Source: Entophlyctis helioformis
Taxonomy: Eukaryota; Chytridiomycota; Chytridiomycetes; Chytridiales; Chytriomycetaceae
Length of the DNA: 64,000 nucleotides
Direction: 5' to 3'
NCBI GenBank assembly: GCA_025526915.1
Contig: JAHLKH010000033.1
Location: 62,001-126,000, forward strand
A program made the translations under genes and the position numbers. The notes under the pieces are model-generated. The model had not been told where the DNA came from. It did no database searches and was given only the letters and a program-made list of their open reading frames with translations. Positions 45,299 through 55,578 of the stretch are shown one piece after another (positions within the stretch are counted from its first letter, which is position 1; each line of letters opens with the position of its first letter).

Positions 45299-47929
45299 TT
45301 ATGTGCCGTCTCGTTGTGACGGAGGATCAAGTAACCGCGTTGCCTCTCGCAGCCGGTTCTCGAGCAGCTTGATCTGCTCCGCTGTGGTTTTCTGCACGAC
45401 AAGAGCATTCCATCCCAAGTGTTAGTCTGCCGATCATCCAAAACGAGCTGCAACACGACACAACAAGACGGCATACCTTGGTGGTTGCTGTTCGTCTGCT
45501 CAGGTTGTCAGAGTATCCCGAGACAGATCCGTCACCAGCCTGTTGCACAGTCTCATCAGTTAATCTTTGATGAGATGGCGCATCGGGCTGCTGCTGCTGT
45601 TGTTGTTGGTGTTGCTGCTCTTTCTGCTGGACAGATGATGTGGCAGCGGCGGGCAGCCCAGCGTCCTTGAGAGTCTCGACCTGCTGCTCCAGCTCATGAA
45701 CCCGCTGATTCAGTCCATGGATCGTCTGTCGACACGATCAGCGAGCGGTCAGTCAGTCGATCAAGTGGCAATCCTGCACTGACAGATAAACACCGCACCG
45801 TACCTGCTCAAACTCCAAGTTGCGTGCCTCGAGCATCTGCATGCGGCCCAATAGCTGGTGCAGATCGTCAAGGGTAAGCGACATGGGCGACATGACTTCA
45901 TGTCCAGCCATGCCAGCCGCATGCACGTGTCCATTCGCGTCGCCATTCGCGCCGCGGCCCGTATCAAGAAGCGGGATGCTCGGCGGACTGGCAAACACGG
46001 ATCCAGACGTCGGGCGAGCAGGCCATAGTTGCGGTGATTGTATGCACGCTGGCCTGGCTGCCGGTCCTGTTCCTGATGCTGTCTGTCGTACGACAGGTCG
46101 TCGTCGTCGTCCGTGGCTGCTGCCATGGCTTCGGCAATGCGAAACTTTTTGGGCGACAGCCGCGTGTGGGCAGACCCCGTGAAGCTGTCGTCTTTGATGC
46201 TGGATTTGTGCGGAGACCGTGACGCGGATGGCTTGAGAATAGACCGGTTGGTGCGGTCTTTTCCGTTCAGCTTCTGGTGCTCGTATGCTTGTTGGGAAAC
46301 ATGCTGCATCGGTTGAGAGTGGTTGCTGTAGTCGTGATAGTCGCTGTTGTGGTTGGTATCGACAAAGAGTTGCTGGCGGGTCGTGTGCAGCGGTGGATAG
46401 GGCTGATGTGGCTGGTATGGATGTGTGTGCATGTCGGATGGGAGGTGCAGCTTGGGCGGTGAGGACGGGGCAGGCGGCTGTTGCGGCTCGTGTACAAAAC
46501 TCTCATTGGCATTCCTGCCCAGATCAGCAGTGACATGATAGTGCTGATATTGATGCTGGTGCTGCAGATGTTGGGTATCTTGCTGGTCGTATATAGCCTC
46601 CAGCTCAAGGTCGTGCATCTCGGGATGTGAGTGGGAATGTGTTTGCGACGGCTGCCTCGACATGATGTGCTGAGTCCATGTTCCAAAGCCCATAAAGCGC
46701 GACGGAGGCGGATTGCTAATCATGGAAGCCAAGTCAACAGGCAACGTTGCATCAGCAAAAGCCGTTGCTGTTGTCGTTGCTACTGCTGATGTTGCCGTTG
46801 CTGTTGTTGTTGTTGGGCCAGCGTGTCGCGACGAGAGCCGGAACGCGGACGGGCCGTGGGATGCCAGGGGATGAGGCAGAGCCTGTTCCCGCTGATCGGC
46901 ATGGATCTCGCTGTCCTTGTACAGCTGTGCGTGTGGTGGCTGATATGGATGGTGCTTGTGTGGCTGTTTTCGTTGTTGTTGTTGCTGCTGCTGCTGATAT
47001 GGCGATATTGCAGGCGGATATCCCTGGCTCATTGGATGCGAGTCCATGAGAATGATGCCGCCATTAGGTGTTGTTTTTGTGTTGTGGAGATGATGCCGGC
47101 TGCTGCCATTGGTTGCAGCAGCTGTGGCTTCTGCTGCTGGCGGTGCTGCTGGTTGATGTATTGCCGATGATGGGGGTGCAGACGCACGGTGGTCGCGATG
47201 AGCGCGATCAGTGCTGTTGTGCTGGGGGTCGACGGAGCGCGACTTTGCGAGACGCGAGGAGATGGTGGTGGGAGCAGATGTGGATGCAGATACAGACGTC
47301 GACACGGACATGGATGCAGAGGCCGAGCCAGAGGCCGATGTGGCCGTGGGCTGGTGCGCCGGTGCGCTTGCGCTTGCGGCTGCATGGCGGCTGCTGTGGT
47401 GATGGTGGTGATGGTGGTGCACGGCGACCCCAGCTGCCGGAGCTGAGAAAGACTCGAGATGGCCCAGATGAACCGCCGGTTTGGTGGACGACGATGCCGG
47501 TCCAGACAAGGCGGTCTGCGGGTGCAGTGCAGACGGGCCAGGCGCAAAAGCCGACACGGGTGCAGGTGCAGATGCAGGTGCGGACGCAGATGCCGACGCC
47601 GATGCCGACGCAGAAGTCCGACGCAGGCTGGCGAGGCGATCCCGCGCCAGGCGGATGATGTCGCTGACGAGCATCAGCTTGCGCTCGGCAAAGCCCATGG
47701 AGAAGAACTGGTCGCGGGAGATGGCGGGCTTGTAGTTGAACTCTTGCAGGAGCAGCGCATAGACGGCCTCGAGGAAGCGGGCGTCCTTCTTGCCGTACAG
47801 GTCGTAGCCCTTGGCGGCGAAGTGGGCGGCGAGCTGGCTGGCCGAATCGAGCAGCACAAAGTGCACGAGCGGCAGGAACGCCGCGGGGTCGCCTCGGCTC
47901 GCCCTGTCGGTGTGCGGGCGTCAGTGGCA

Positions 47930-47974
<45 letters not shown>

Positions 47975-48197
47975 GGGTGTCTATGTCGACGCATGTCGAC
48001 GTATGGAGATGTCTACGTCGGTGTCTACGTCGGTGCCCATGTAGGCGACGTTGCAGCCACAGGCACGACGGCAACATGGCGCAAGCACGCTCGCACGCTC
48101 GCACGCACCCAAACAGATCCAGCACGCCGCCGTACTTGAGGTGCCGCAAGTCCGCCTGCACCTTGAGCAGGTTGTTGCGCAGGTCGCCCGTGGCCAT
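45299..48197 (-). CDS. CEP44-like centriole protein, with an apparent 1-nt frameshift
   Basis: CEP44 is a centriole-wall protein needed for centriole maturation. The start at 48197 gives MATGDLRNNLLKVQADLRHL, the same opening as animal CEP44 (MATGDLK...), then KYGGVLDLFG, spliced to RGDPAAFLPLVHFVLLDSAS. The domain continues with KKDARFLEAVYALLLQEFNY, KPAISRDQFFSMGFAERKLM and LVSDIIRLARDR. A very long low-complexity middle (Ala/Ser/His/Gln-rich, 47600-46050) follows, then coiled-coil segments (LTLDDLHQLLGRMQMLEARN; TIHGLNQRVHELEQQVETLK; KTTAEQIKLLENRLREATRL) and stop 45299-45301. At the ggg 46012-46014 the sensible frame changes by one base, as if one C/G were missing. Intron 1 contains a (GTCTGC)n array. 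Animal CEP44 lacks so long a linker. Confidence 0.82.
47927..47974. repeat. (GTCTGC)n hexanucleotide array in CEP44 intron 1
   Basis: About eight hexamers, followed by tcgacgcatgtcgacgtatg and gtctacgtcggt repeats, all inside the intron between 47906 and about 48110. Confidence 0.85.
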
Positions 48198-48605
48198 GCG
48201 GCTGCGTGTGTGCGTGTGTGCGTGTGTGCGTGTGTGTATGTAAAGGCGGCTGCTGCTGCGTCTACCGGGCGGCTGCGTCTGCTGCGTCTGCTGCTGCGTC
48301 TGCTCGTCGTGCGCGCAGCCCCGCAGTCCCGCAGTCGACGTTGCCGCGTGTGTGGCCAACCGGGCAGAGCCGCGCTGCACACGCGACGGCCGCCGCCTGA
48401 TCTCCGACACCACGGACCGCCTGGCCCGTTCCACTGCGACTGTGCACTGCGACTGTGCAATGCCAATGCGACTGTGCACGGCCCGCTGCCATTGCCCACG
48501 GCACACGCAACGCCGCCTTCCGCTTGCTGCTATTTCATTCCACAAGCAAGCGCATTGCACAGCAGCCGCTGGATCCGACAGCTTGGATCGGCCGCATCCG
48601 CTGGC

Positions 48606-50518
48606 TCAGGTGCGGATGCCCACGCCGATCGTGCTGCTGGTGGGCTTGGGTGCGAGCACGTTGTTCTCCTGGCGGCGTGTGTACGCCTGCACCGTCGGAT
48701 GCATCTTGCCCAACTGCTCACGCCCGTCAGCCAAACAATGCCACATCCTCGTGCCACGCACAGCGGCACTCACATGGTACGACTGGTCCTTGTAGGCAAG
48801 CGTGTACTCGAACTTGTTGCTGCCCGTGAATCCTGACCGCTTCATGCCGTTGCATGCCGTCACCTTGCTCATGGAAAAGGTGTCCTTTGGCGCACCAAAC
48901 CTGCATGGCACGAGCAGCGTCAGGCAATTTGCAACCAATGCAACCAATGTCATCCATCGATCCATGCCACCAATGCCACGAATGCAACCAATGCCACCAA
49001 TGTCATCCATCGATCCATGCATCTGTCCAGCCAGCCCACGTACCGCTCCTGGGTCTCGGTCGTGAACCGCGACACGGGGTTGCGCTCGGCAATCTCGAGA
49101 AAGGGGTGGTTGTTGCGCACGCTGCCAGCGTCCTCCTTTTGCCCGATGCTGATACGCTGAGTGCGCAGACGCATCGTCTCTTCCATCGGATGCAGCTCGT
49201 GGTGCACATAGCTGTACCGTTGCACCACAAGTCAATGCGGATCATGCCACGGTTGCGAGTGGTCAGAGGGCATATCCTTACTTGGCGGTGCTCTTGCCGG
49301 CGTCGTCGTGCATCATCATCCATCGCATGGGGTCCGAGTTGCGGATGTGGTCCAGTGTGCGCTGCGGCAGCAGTCCTGGCGGGTTGGTCTTGGAGTCTAG
49401 GATACGGCCACTCTCTGAGCGCGTGAACCCGTCCGGATCCATGCGGGCTGGATATGTGGAAATGGGCTCGCCTGGCGGCGGTCGCAGCGGCGCTGGTGGC
49501 GGTTTCTGTATCGAGGAGTGACCTGTTAGTGGAACAGCCTGCAACTGGCATGCGTGCGAGTGTGTGTGCGAGTGTGTATGTGTGTATGTGTGTTGACCAG
49601 TTACTGCGCCAGTACTCACGGCAAACGGAGATCCCGTCTCGATGCCAAACGCATCAATGTGGCCCGTGTCGCTCGTGTACGCACTCGACGAAGGCACCAG
49701 ACGCGATGTGTCCACCGACGGCTCGCGCAGCACATGGGCAGACGGCAGGAACTTGTCCTTCATTTCCGAGTGGCCAAGATCAAACCGCTGTCGCGTGGGC
49801 ATGATGGGCAGACGGTGGGATGGCCGGTCAGTCAAACAGCCGTGTGCAAGCAAACGGAGGCGGCGTGGCCAACATACACGGCCTTGGTCCGTGACTCGAA
49901 ACTTGGGCAGACGCGTAAAGCCAGATTCGTTGATGGGCTCTGCGACAAACTCTGTCTTGGCAAAGGCACCAAAGTTTGGCTTTGTGGGCGGCTTGTAAGA
50001 GAGGCCATGGCTGGTGAGGTATGCCTCGTCTGCAAACCTATCCACCGAGTTGGTTCGCGAGTGTGAGCAAGAGCATGCGTGTGTGACGGCAATGCAAACC
50101 GGCGCGAACGACTGGAGAGCGATACGCACTTGTATTCAATCTCGTCGACCTTGGGATCGTACTCGACAAAGGCCTGGCAGTTTTTGCTGTATCCCGTCTG
50201 CTGCTTGCGGACAGGGCGATCGCGAGACGAGGGCGACGTGTCGTGTGTGCCCGCACCGCGGTCGTACGTTGGGAGCGCAGAGGCAGGCGCTGCGCCAGAC
50301 GCCACGGTGATGGCCAACGGCACGTCGAGCGGGTCGCGCGGGGCATTGCCGCCGCTGACGCTGTGGCGAAACTTTGCACGATGCAGCGGCAGCCAGTTGC
50401 AGTGGGTGGTGGACGCTGTCGTTGAGTAAAAGTCGAGAACGTTGGGCGATGCGCCGCTGGAGCAGATGACCAAGGCGCTCGGGCCGACATCGTGCCTGTC
50501 TGGCTTGCGTGCGGCCAT
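48606..50518 (-). CDS. PPP1R32/SAXO4-like axonemal protein
   Basis: Animal PPP1R32 (IIIG9/SAXO4) is a ciliary protein of the axonemal-stabiliser group. Matching blocks in order: ALVICSSGASPNVLDFYSTT (animal: SSGGYTDPLKFYATS), TGYSKNCQAFVEYDPK, YLTSHGLSYKPPTKPNFGAF then NESGFTR (animal: MTSEYNSKYL...GSGFTK), RFDLGHSEMKDKFLPSAHVL, RMDPDGFTRSESGRI, YVHHELHPMEETMRLRTQRI then GSVRNNHPF, NPVSRFTTETQERF, and MKRSGFTGSNKFEYTLAYKD. The end is SSTIGVGIRT. At least seven exons. The start is uncertain: ATG 50518 precedes the conserved region; ATGs at 50650 and 50716 add a Thr/Ala-rich leader and would leave only 124 or 58 bp to the ERG1 start. It completes the flagellar gene run. Confidence 0.72.
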
Positions 50519-50774
50519 TTGCGTGCTGCGATGGCTGGCTGTTGCGGTTGCGGTCGTGGTCGTGGTTGTGGATGAGCCAAGAAGTGTGTGAGCAGGTGTG
50601 CAGATCTGGCCTGACGAGCGGACAATGAGCGTGGCTGTGGGTGATGTCATTGCCGATGCGAATGCGACGGCGGCCACAGCCGCACGATCCCAGTTTGTCG
50701 TCTTATATCCGCACAATTAGTACTATCACAACTACCACAACAACCACAACAACAACAAACAACAACCGCCACGA

Positions 50775-53358
50775 ATGCTCGCCGCCAAGAAGGCCAACGC
50801 CGTCGCCAACGGGGCCGCAGCCCACCCGCACCACGGCACAGCCGAGGCAGTGCCCACGGTGGCTGTCGAGGAGGTGCGCTCGCCGGTCCCTGTGCTCGCT
50901 GTCCCTGTGCTCGCTGTCCCTGTGCTCGCTGTCCCTGTGCTTGCATGTGCTTGCATGTGCTCGCCTGGCGCTGTGACTGACCATCATATCGTCGCCTCGC
51001 CTTGCAACGGATCGGATCGGATGGATGGACGGGCTGATGGCTGCCATGGGCAACGAACGGCGCCGCTGGGCTCTCTCTCTCTCTCGGCGCCGATTCGACC
51101 TGCAGGGCGCCGTCTTTGAGGTGCGTGCCCTGCCCTGCCTGCCCTGCCTGCCCTGCCTGCTCTGGCTACTCTGCCTGCCTGCTCTGGCTACTCTGCCTGC
51201 CTGCTCTGCCTGCTCTGCCCAGCACTGCCTGCATCGGCCGTAACAACAGCTCGCACTGGCAGGAGGCGTTGGCGCCGCTGTGAATTGCAGCCGCCATTCG
51301 TCACTATCACGGCTGTCACGGCTGTCACGGCTGTCAACTCTCGCACGCCGGCACTGACACGGCCGCTGGCCCCGCCTGCCCTGCACAGGTCATTGTCATT
51401 GGCGCTGGCATCGTGGGAAGCGCTGCCGCCCACGCCCTGGGCAACGACGGCCGCCGCGTGCTCCTGATTGGTGCGTCGTCGTGTTGTCCTCTGTGTGATT
51501 GCCGGCACAGCTGGCACCGCTGGCATCGCTGTGACTGCCGGCTCCGAGCGGAGATGGGCGCTTGCACTGACACGCCATGACTGCTTCTGACGCAATCGTC
51601 TGCGGCGCTTGGCGCGGCAGAGCGCGACTGGAAGGAGCCCGATCGCATCGTCGGCGAGCTGCTGCAGCCTGGCGGCGTCAAGGCCCTGCGCGAACTGTGC
51701 CTCAGCGGTGAGTCGGTCTGCGTGCTGATCGTGGCGCTCCTTGCTCGGCGCTGGCATTCGAATGGCGTCGCTCACTATAGCATGCCCACGCATATGCCCA
51801 TGCATATGCCCACGCCCTCCCCCTCAATCAAGACGTCATCAACAACGTCGACGGCATCGACTGCCACGGATACGCCGTCATCAAGACCTCTGGCGAAGAG
51901 GTCCTTCTGCCATACCCGTCCGACAAGCGCCCCAATGTTGGCCGCTCGTTCCACCACGGCCGCGTCATCATGAACTTGCGCCGTGCTGCCCAGCGCGCGC
52001 CAAAGTAAGCCAATGTCCATCTTGGTGCTTTCTGCATGGCCGTCCTGCATCAAGCATTCTTACGTCTATACTCTGTCGCGCAGCGTCACTTGCCTCGAAG
52101 GCACTGCCGGCGAACTCGTCACAGATCCCCAAACGGGTCGCGTCTACGGTGTCACGGTCAACGTCAAGGGCTCTGACAAGCCACTCACGTGCTACGCGCC
52201 GCTCACGGTCGTTGCAGACGGCTGCTTCTCCAAGTTCCGCAAGCAGTTTATCCCGCGCGAAGTCATTGCCAAGTCGCACTTTGTTGGGTGTGTCTGTCAA
52301 TGCGTGCCTGCCTGAAGTTGACATGGCATGGCATGCTGACTGCGATCCGTGACAGATTTGTTATCCAGAACTGCCCTCTGCCACACAAGTACCACGGCCA
52401 CGTTGTTCTGGCCAAACCGTCGCCCATTCTGCTGTACCAAATCGGATCAAACGACACTCGCATCCTTGTGGACATCCCTGGGAAGCTGCCTAGCATCGGC
52501 AACGGCGACATGAAGACATACATGGAAGAGTTTGTTGGCCCTCAGCTGCCCCTTGCCATCCAGGTGCGTGGCCCCTTCTATGTGTCTCGGTTGATGAGCG
52601 GTCGCATGGCCGGTCGCATGGAGGGCCGCATGGATCCAAAGTCTGCTCACTCACCATCTGCTTGAACAGCCTTCGTTTTACAAGGCACTCAAGACGGAGC
52701 GCATGCGCTCCATGCCCAACAGCTGGCTGCCGCCGTCACAGAACAAGACCGAGGGCGTGGTGCTTCTTGGCGATGCCAACAACATGCGCCACCCGCTCAC
52801 TGGCGGTGGCATGACGGTCGGATTCTGGGACGTGGTGCACCTGCGCAACGCGCTTCGCAGAGTGCCGGACCTCGACAAGACGGTCGTTGTGCGCAACGAG
52901 ATGAGCCGTATCCACTGGCGCCGCAAGTTCCTGGCGTCCGTCGTCAACATTCTTGCGAATGCGCTGTACGCGCTCTTCTCGGCAGGCGACGACCCGAGAC
53001 TGCAGCAGCTGCAGACAGCTTGCTTTGCCTACTTTAAGCTTGGCGGCCGCTGCGTGTCCACGCCCGTGGGACTCCTGGCTGGGTACGCATGTGCCTCGCC
53101 GCATGTGCCTCGTCGCATGATCAATGTTTGCTTGGCTATCCAGCTGCTAACATCAAGTGCCGTGTTCTTTACAGCATCATCAGCGAGCCGTGGACGCTGG
53201 TGGGCCACTTTTTCGCAGTGGCCATCTACGGCACACTTCTGATGTGGTTCAGCGGGCCTGTCTACATGATTCCAGCCAACATTGTCAAGAGCATCATGGT
53301 GCTGTACCAGGCATGCGTTGTCATCCTGCCGCTCATTGGTGCCGAGCTGCGCTCTTGA
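50775..53358 (+). CDS. ERG1: Squalene monooxygenase (squalene epoxidase)
   Basis: FAD-dependent ER enzyme converting squalene to 2,3-oxidosqualene in sterol synthesis. Exon 1 begins MLAAKKANAVANGAAAHPHH, an extended N-terminus. The FAD fold is VIVIGAGIVGSAAAHALGND; then ERDWKEPDRIVGELLQPGGV, PYPSDKRPNVGRSFHHGRVI, the DG-type motif VVADGCFSKFRKQFI, and the second FAD motif VVLLGDANNMRHPLTGGGMT followed by VGFWDVVHLRNALRRV. Two hydrophobic C-terminal segments (GHFFAVAIYGTLLMWFSGPV; MVLYQACVVILPLIGAELRS) form the membrane anchor. About eight exons. Intron 1 carries a 15-bp minisatellite. A decayed cytochrome P450 lies about 9 kb downstream, but nothing ties it to this pathway. Confidence 0.93.
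50889..50942. repeat. 15-bp minisatellite in ERG1 intron 1
   Basis: Nearly four copies of cctgtgctcgctgtc starting about 12 bp inside intron 1. Confidence 0.85.
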
Positions 53359-53411
53359 GATGAAACGACCCCCCATAAAGCGACGAGGAGGGCATTAAAC
53401 CGAATGAAACC

Positions 53412-53457
53412 GTCATATGACTGCTGTGATATGACCGCCGTGCCATTGTGATATGAC
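53412..53457. promoter_or_regulatory. Repeated (T)GATATGAC / GTCATATGAC motif upstream of copy 1
   Basis: The palindrome GTCATATGAC (53412-53421) and two further TGATATGAC elements (53427-53435, 53449-53457) lie 70-115 bp before the ATG. Possible binding array for a dimeric factor with an E-box-like CATATG core. Confidence 0.5.
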
Positions 53458-53526
53458 ACCTTTGTCGGGCTATTTTAACGGCTGGCATCGCGCTGGTTGT
53501 CCCGCCGCCCATCAACCCCGACGGCG

Positions 53527-54303
53527 ATGCCTGCAACCAAGCTCTTTGACGGCGATGATATGCGTGACATCGCATCCGCCGCAATCTGGTCGCAGGGCCA
53601 TGTACTCGACACCGACCTGCACGAACGTAACTTCCAGGATCTGACTCGGCACCGACGTGAGGTTCTTGCGTTTGTCCTGGAGCTGCTCGCTGATGTCAAG
53701 AGCCGTACGACGAGCACCTCGATCGCAACGACGGTCGGCGGCGCAGCGACCATCATCGGCACCGTCGCAATGTTCGCATTCCCGCCAGCTGGGCTCCTCA
53801 TGTTGGCTGGAACAGCAACGACGGTCGGCACCGACATTACATCCTTTGTGATGGACCGCGGCGATCGGCAGAAGTTGGCAGAAGCACTGAAGCGGCTTGA
53901 AGACGCAGAGCTGCTGTTCTGCAATACGCTGGAGGCGGATGTGCGGAGACTGCAGGACCTGGGTGTCAACGCGACAGCGATAGCGGCGTCTGCCGCCCAG
54001 CTTCTGACGAGTCTGCGAGGATTCAATGTGGCAACGACACACCTCAACCTTACGACCATGATGCAGGCGCTTTCTCACCTGCCCGTGGTAAACCCAGCTC
54101 AACGGGCTGCGACTCTTGCGGCCGAGGCAACCACTCGTGGCGCTGCAGTCGTCGCTGCCAAGAAGCTAGCGATGATGTGGGCGGCTGTTGGCGTGGTCAC
54201 TGCTGCTGCATCCATCGGACAGGCTTGGATGATCAAGGATCCGACCGTCGCCGACCTGGAGAAGATTCGGGATGAGCTCCAGAAGCAGCTTGCTGACGTG
54301 TAA
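53527..54303 (+). CDS. Apolipoprotein-L-like membrane-hairpin protein, copy 1
   Basis: Single-exon gene, 258 residues, first ATG 53527. There is no N-terminal signal peptide. Residues about 40-60 form a charged amphipathic helix (TRHRREVLAFVLELLADVKS). Residues about 64-104 form a Gly/Ala/Thr-rich hydrophobic hairpin (SIATTVGGAATIIGTVAMFA, then FPPAGLLMLAGTATTVGTD). Residues about 111-150 are helical (RQKLAEALKRLEDAELLFCN). A second hydrophobic stretch follows near 205-235 (LAMMWAAVGVVTAAASIGQA), and the C-terminus is a charged helix ending ELQKQLADV. The hairpin and flanking helices resemble apolipoprotein L family proteins, which can insert into membranes. This is inference from pattern; no enzyme motif is present. 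Duplicated immediately downstream with its promoter. Confidence 0.6.
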   Translation: MPATKLFDGDDMRDIASAAIWSQGHVLDTDLHERNFQDLTRHRREVLAFVLELLADVKSRTTSTSIATTVGGAATIIGTVAMFAFPPAGLLMLAGTATTVGTDITSFVMDRGDRQKLAEALKRLEDAELLFCNTLEADVRRLQDLGVNATAIAASAAQLLTSLRGFNVATTHLNLTTMMQALSHLPVVNPAQRAATLAAEATTRGAAVVAAKKLAMMWAAVGVVTAAASIGQAWMIKDPTVADLEKIRDELQKQLADV

Positions 54304-54467
54304 AGAGCCAGTCCATCGCGTCTGATACTCTCTCTTCTCCTTCACCTGCCTCCCGCGTCTACTTCTCTTTCTGAATGAACATCATCGCTTATCTTGCATC
54401 TGCATGGACATTGCAATGGCTGCAACTGATGGGGCATTGAGTGCACAAAACACCAACTGCTTTGCTG

Positions 54468-54542
54468 TGATATGACCACTGAAATCGATTGAAACCGTCA
54501 TATGACTGCTGTGATATGACCGCCGTGCCATTGTGATATGAC
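54468..54542. promoter_or_regulatory. Repeated TGATATGAC / GTCATATGAC motif upstream of copy 2
   Basis: Same three elements as copy 1 (54497-54506, 54512-54520, 54534-54542) plus one more (54468-54476) in the unique spacer just outside the duplicated unit. Confidence 0.5.
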
Positions 54543-54611
54543 ACCTTTGTCGGGCTATTTTAACGGCTGGCATCGCGCTGGTTGTCCCGCCGCCCATCAA
54601 CCCCGACGGCG

Positions 54612-55253
54612 ATGCCTGCAACCAAGCTCTTTGACGGCGATGATATGCGTGACATCGCATCCGCCGCAATCTGGTCGCAGGGCCATGTACTCGACACCGA
54701 CCTGCACGAACGTAACTTCCAGGATCTGACTCGGCACCGACGTGAGGTTCTTGCGTTTGTCCTGGAGCTGCTCGCTGATGTCAAGAGCCGTACGACGAGC
54801 ACCTCGATCGCAACGACGGTCGGCGGCGCAGCGACCATCATCGGCACCGTCGCAATGTTCGCATTCCCGCCAGCTGGGCTCCTCATGTTGGCTGGAACAG
54901 CAACGACGGTCGGCACCGACATTACATCCTTTGTGATGGACCGCGGCGATCGGCAGAAGTTGGCAGAAGCACTGAAGCGGCTTGAAGACGCAGAGCTGCT
55001 GTTCTGCAATACGCTGGAGGCGGATGTGCGGAGACTGCAGGACCTGGGTGTCAACGCGACAGCGATAGCGGCGTCTGCCGCCCAGCTTCTGACGAGTCTG
55101 CGAGGATTCAATGTGGCAACGACACACCTCAACCTTACGACCATGATGCAGGCGCTTTCTCACCTGCCCGTGGTAAACCCAGCTCAACGGGCTGCGACTC
55201 TTGCGGCCGAGGCAACCACTCGTGGCGTGCAGTCGTCGCTGCCAAGAAGCTAG
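54612..55253 (+). pseudogene. Apolipoprotein-L-like protein, copy 2, frameshifted
   Basis: Identical in reading to copy 1 for about 205 residues, then one base is missing near 55227 (cgtggcgtgc against cgtggcgctgc), giving a few foreign residues (VQSSLPRS) and a stop at 55251-55253. The predicted product keeps the membrane hairpin but loses the second hydrophobic segment and charged C-terminal helix. The downstream sequence that would encode these is still present and undamaged. This is either a real truncation allele or a consensus error; unlike the other suspected errors in the window it is not in a homopolymer. Confidence 0.65.
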
Positions 55254-55578
55254 CGATGATGTGGGCGGCTGTTGGCGTGGTCACTGCTGCTGCATCCATC
55301 GGACAGGCTTGGATGATCAAGGATCCGACCGTCGCCGACCTGGAGAAGATTCGGGATGAGCTCCAGAAGCAGCTTGCTGACGTGTAAAGAGCCAGTCCAT
55401 CGCGTCTGATACTCTTCTCCTTCACCTGCCTCCGCGTCTACTTCTCTTTCTGAATGAACATCGTCGCTTACAGTCACCTCACCAATGCCACACATGCCAA
55501 TCAACCAACGTGAAAACGAACGAGATAAAAGGAGTATCAATTGCAAGAAGTCTGCGGCACCAACAGGTTGCCAAGAGT

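Larger units (their letters stand above)
53406..55463. repeat. Tandem duplication of a gene plus promoter, two units of about 1 kb
   Basis: Unit 1 about 53406-54383 and unit 2 about 54491-55463 are near-identical from gaaaccgtcatatgac to cttctctttctgaatgaacatc. Differences seen: one C lost in unit 2 near 55227, small deletions in the 3' flank (ctctctct versus ctct; ctcccgcg versus ctccgcg), and catcatcg versus catcgtcg. About 107 bp of unrelated sequence separates the units. The high identity implies recent duplication. Confidence 0.92.

Noticed and set aside
47208..48560. 450-codon minus-strand ORF over CEP44 exon 2
   Set aside because: Alternative frame of the CEP44 gene; the CEP44 frame carries the conserved domain.
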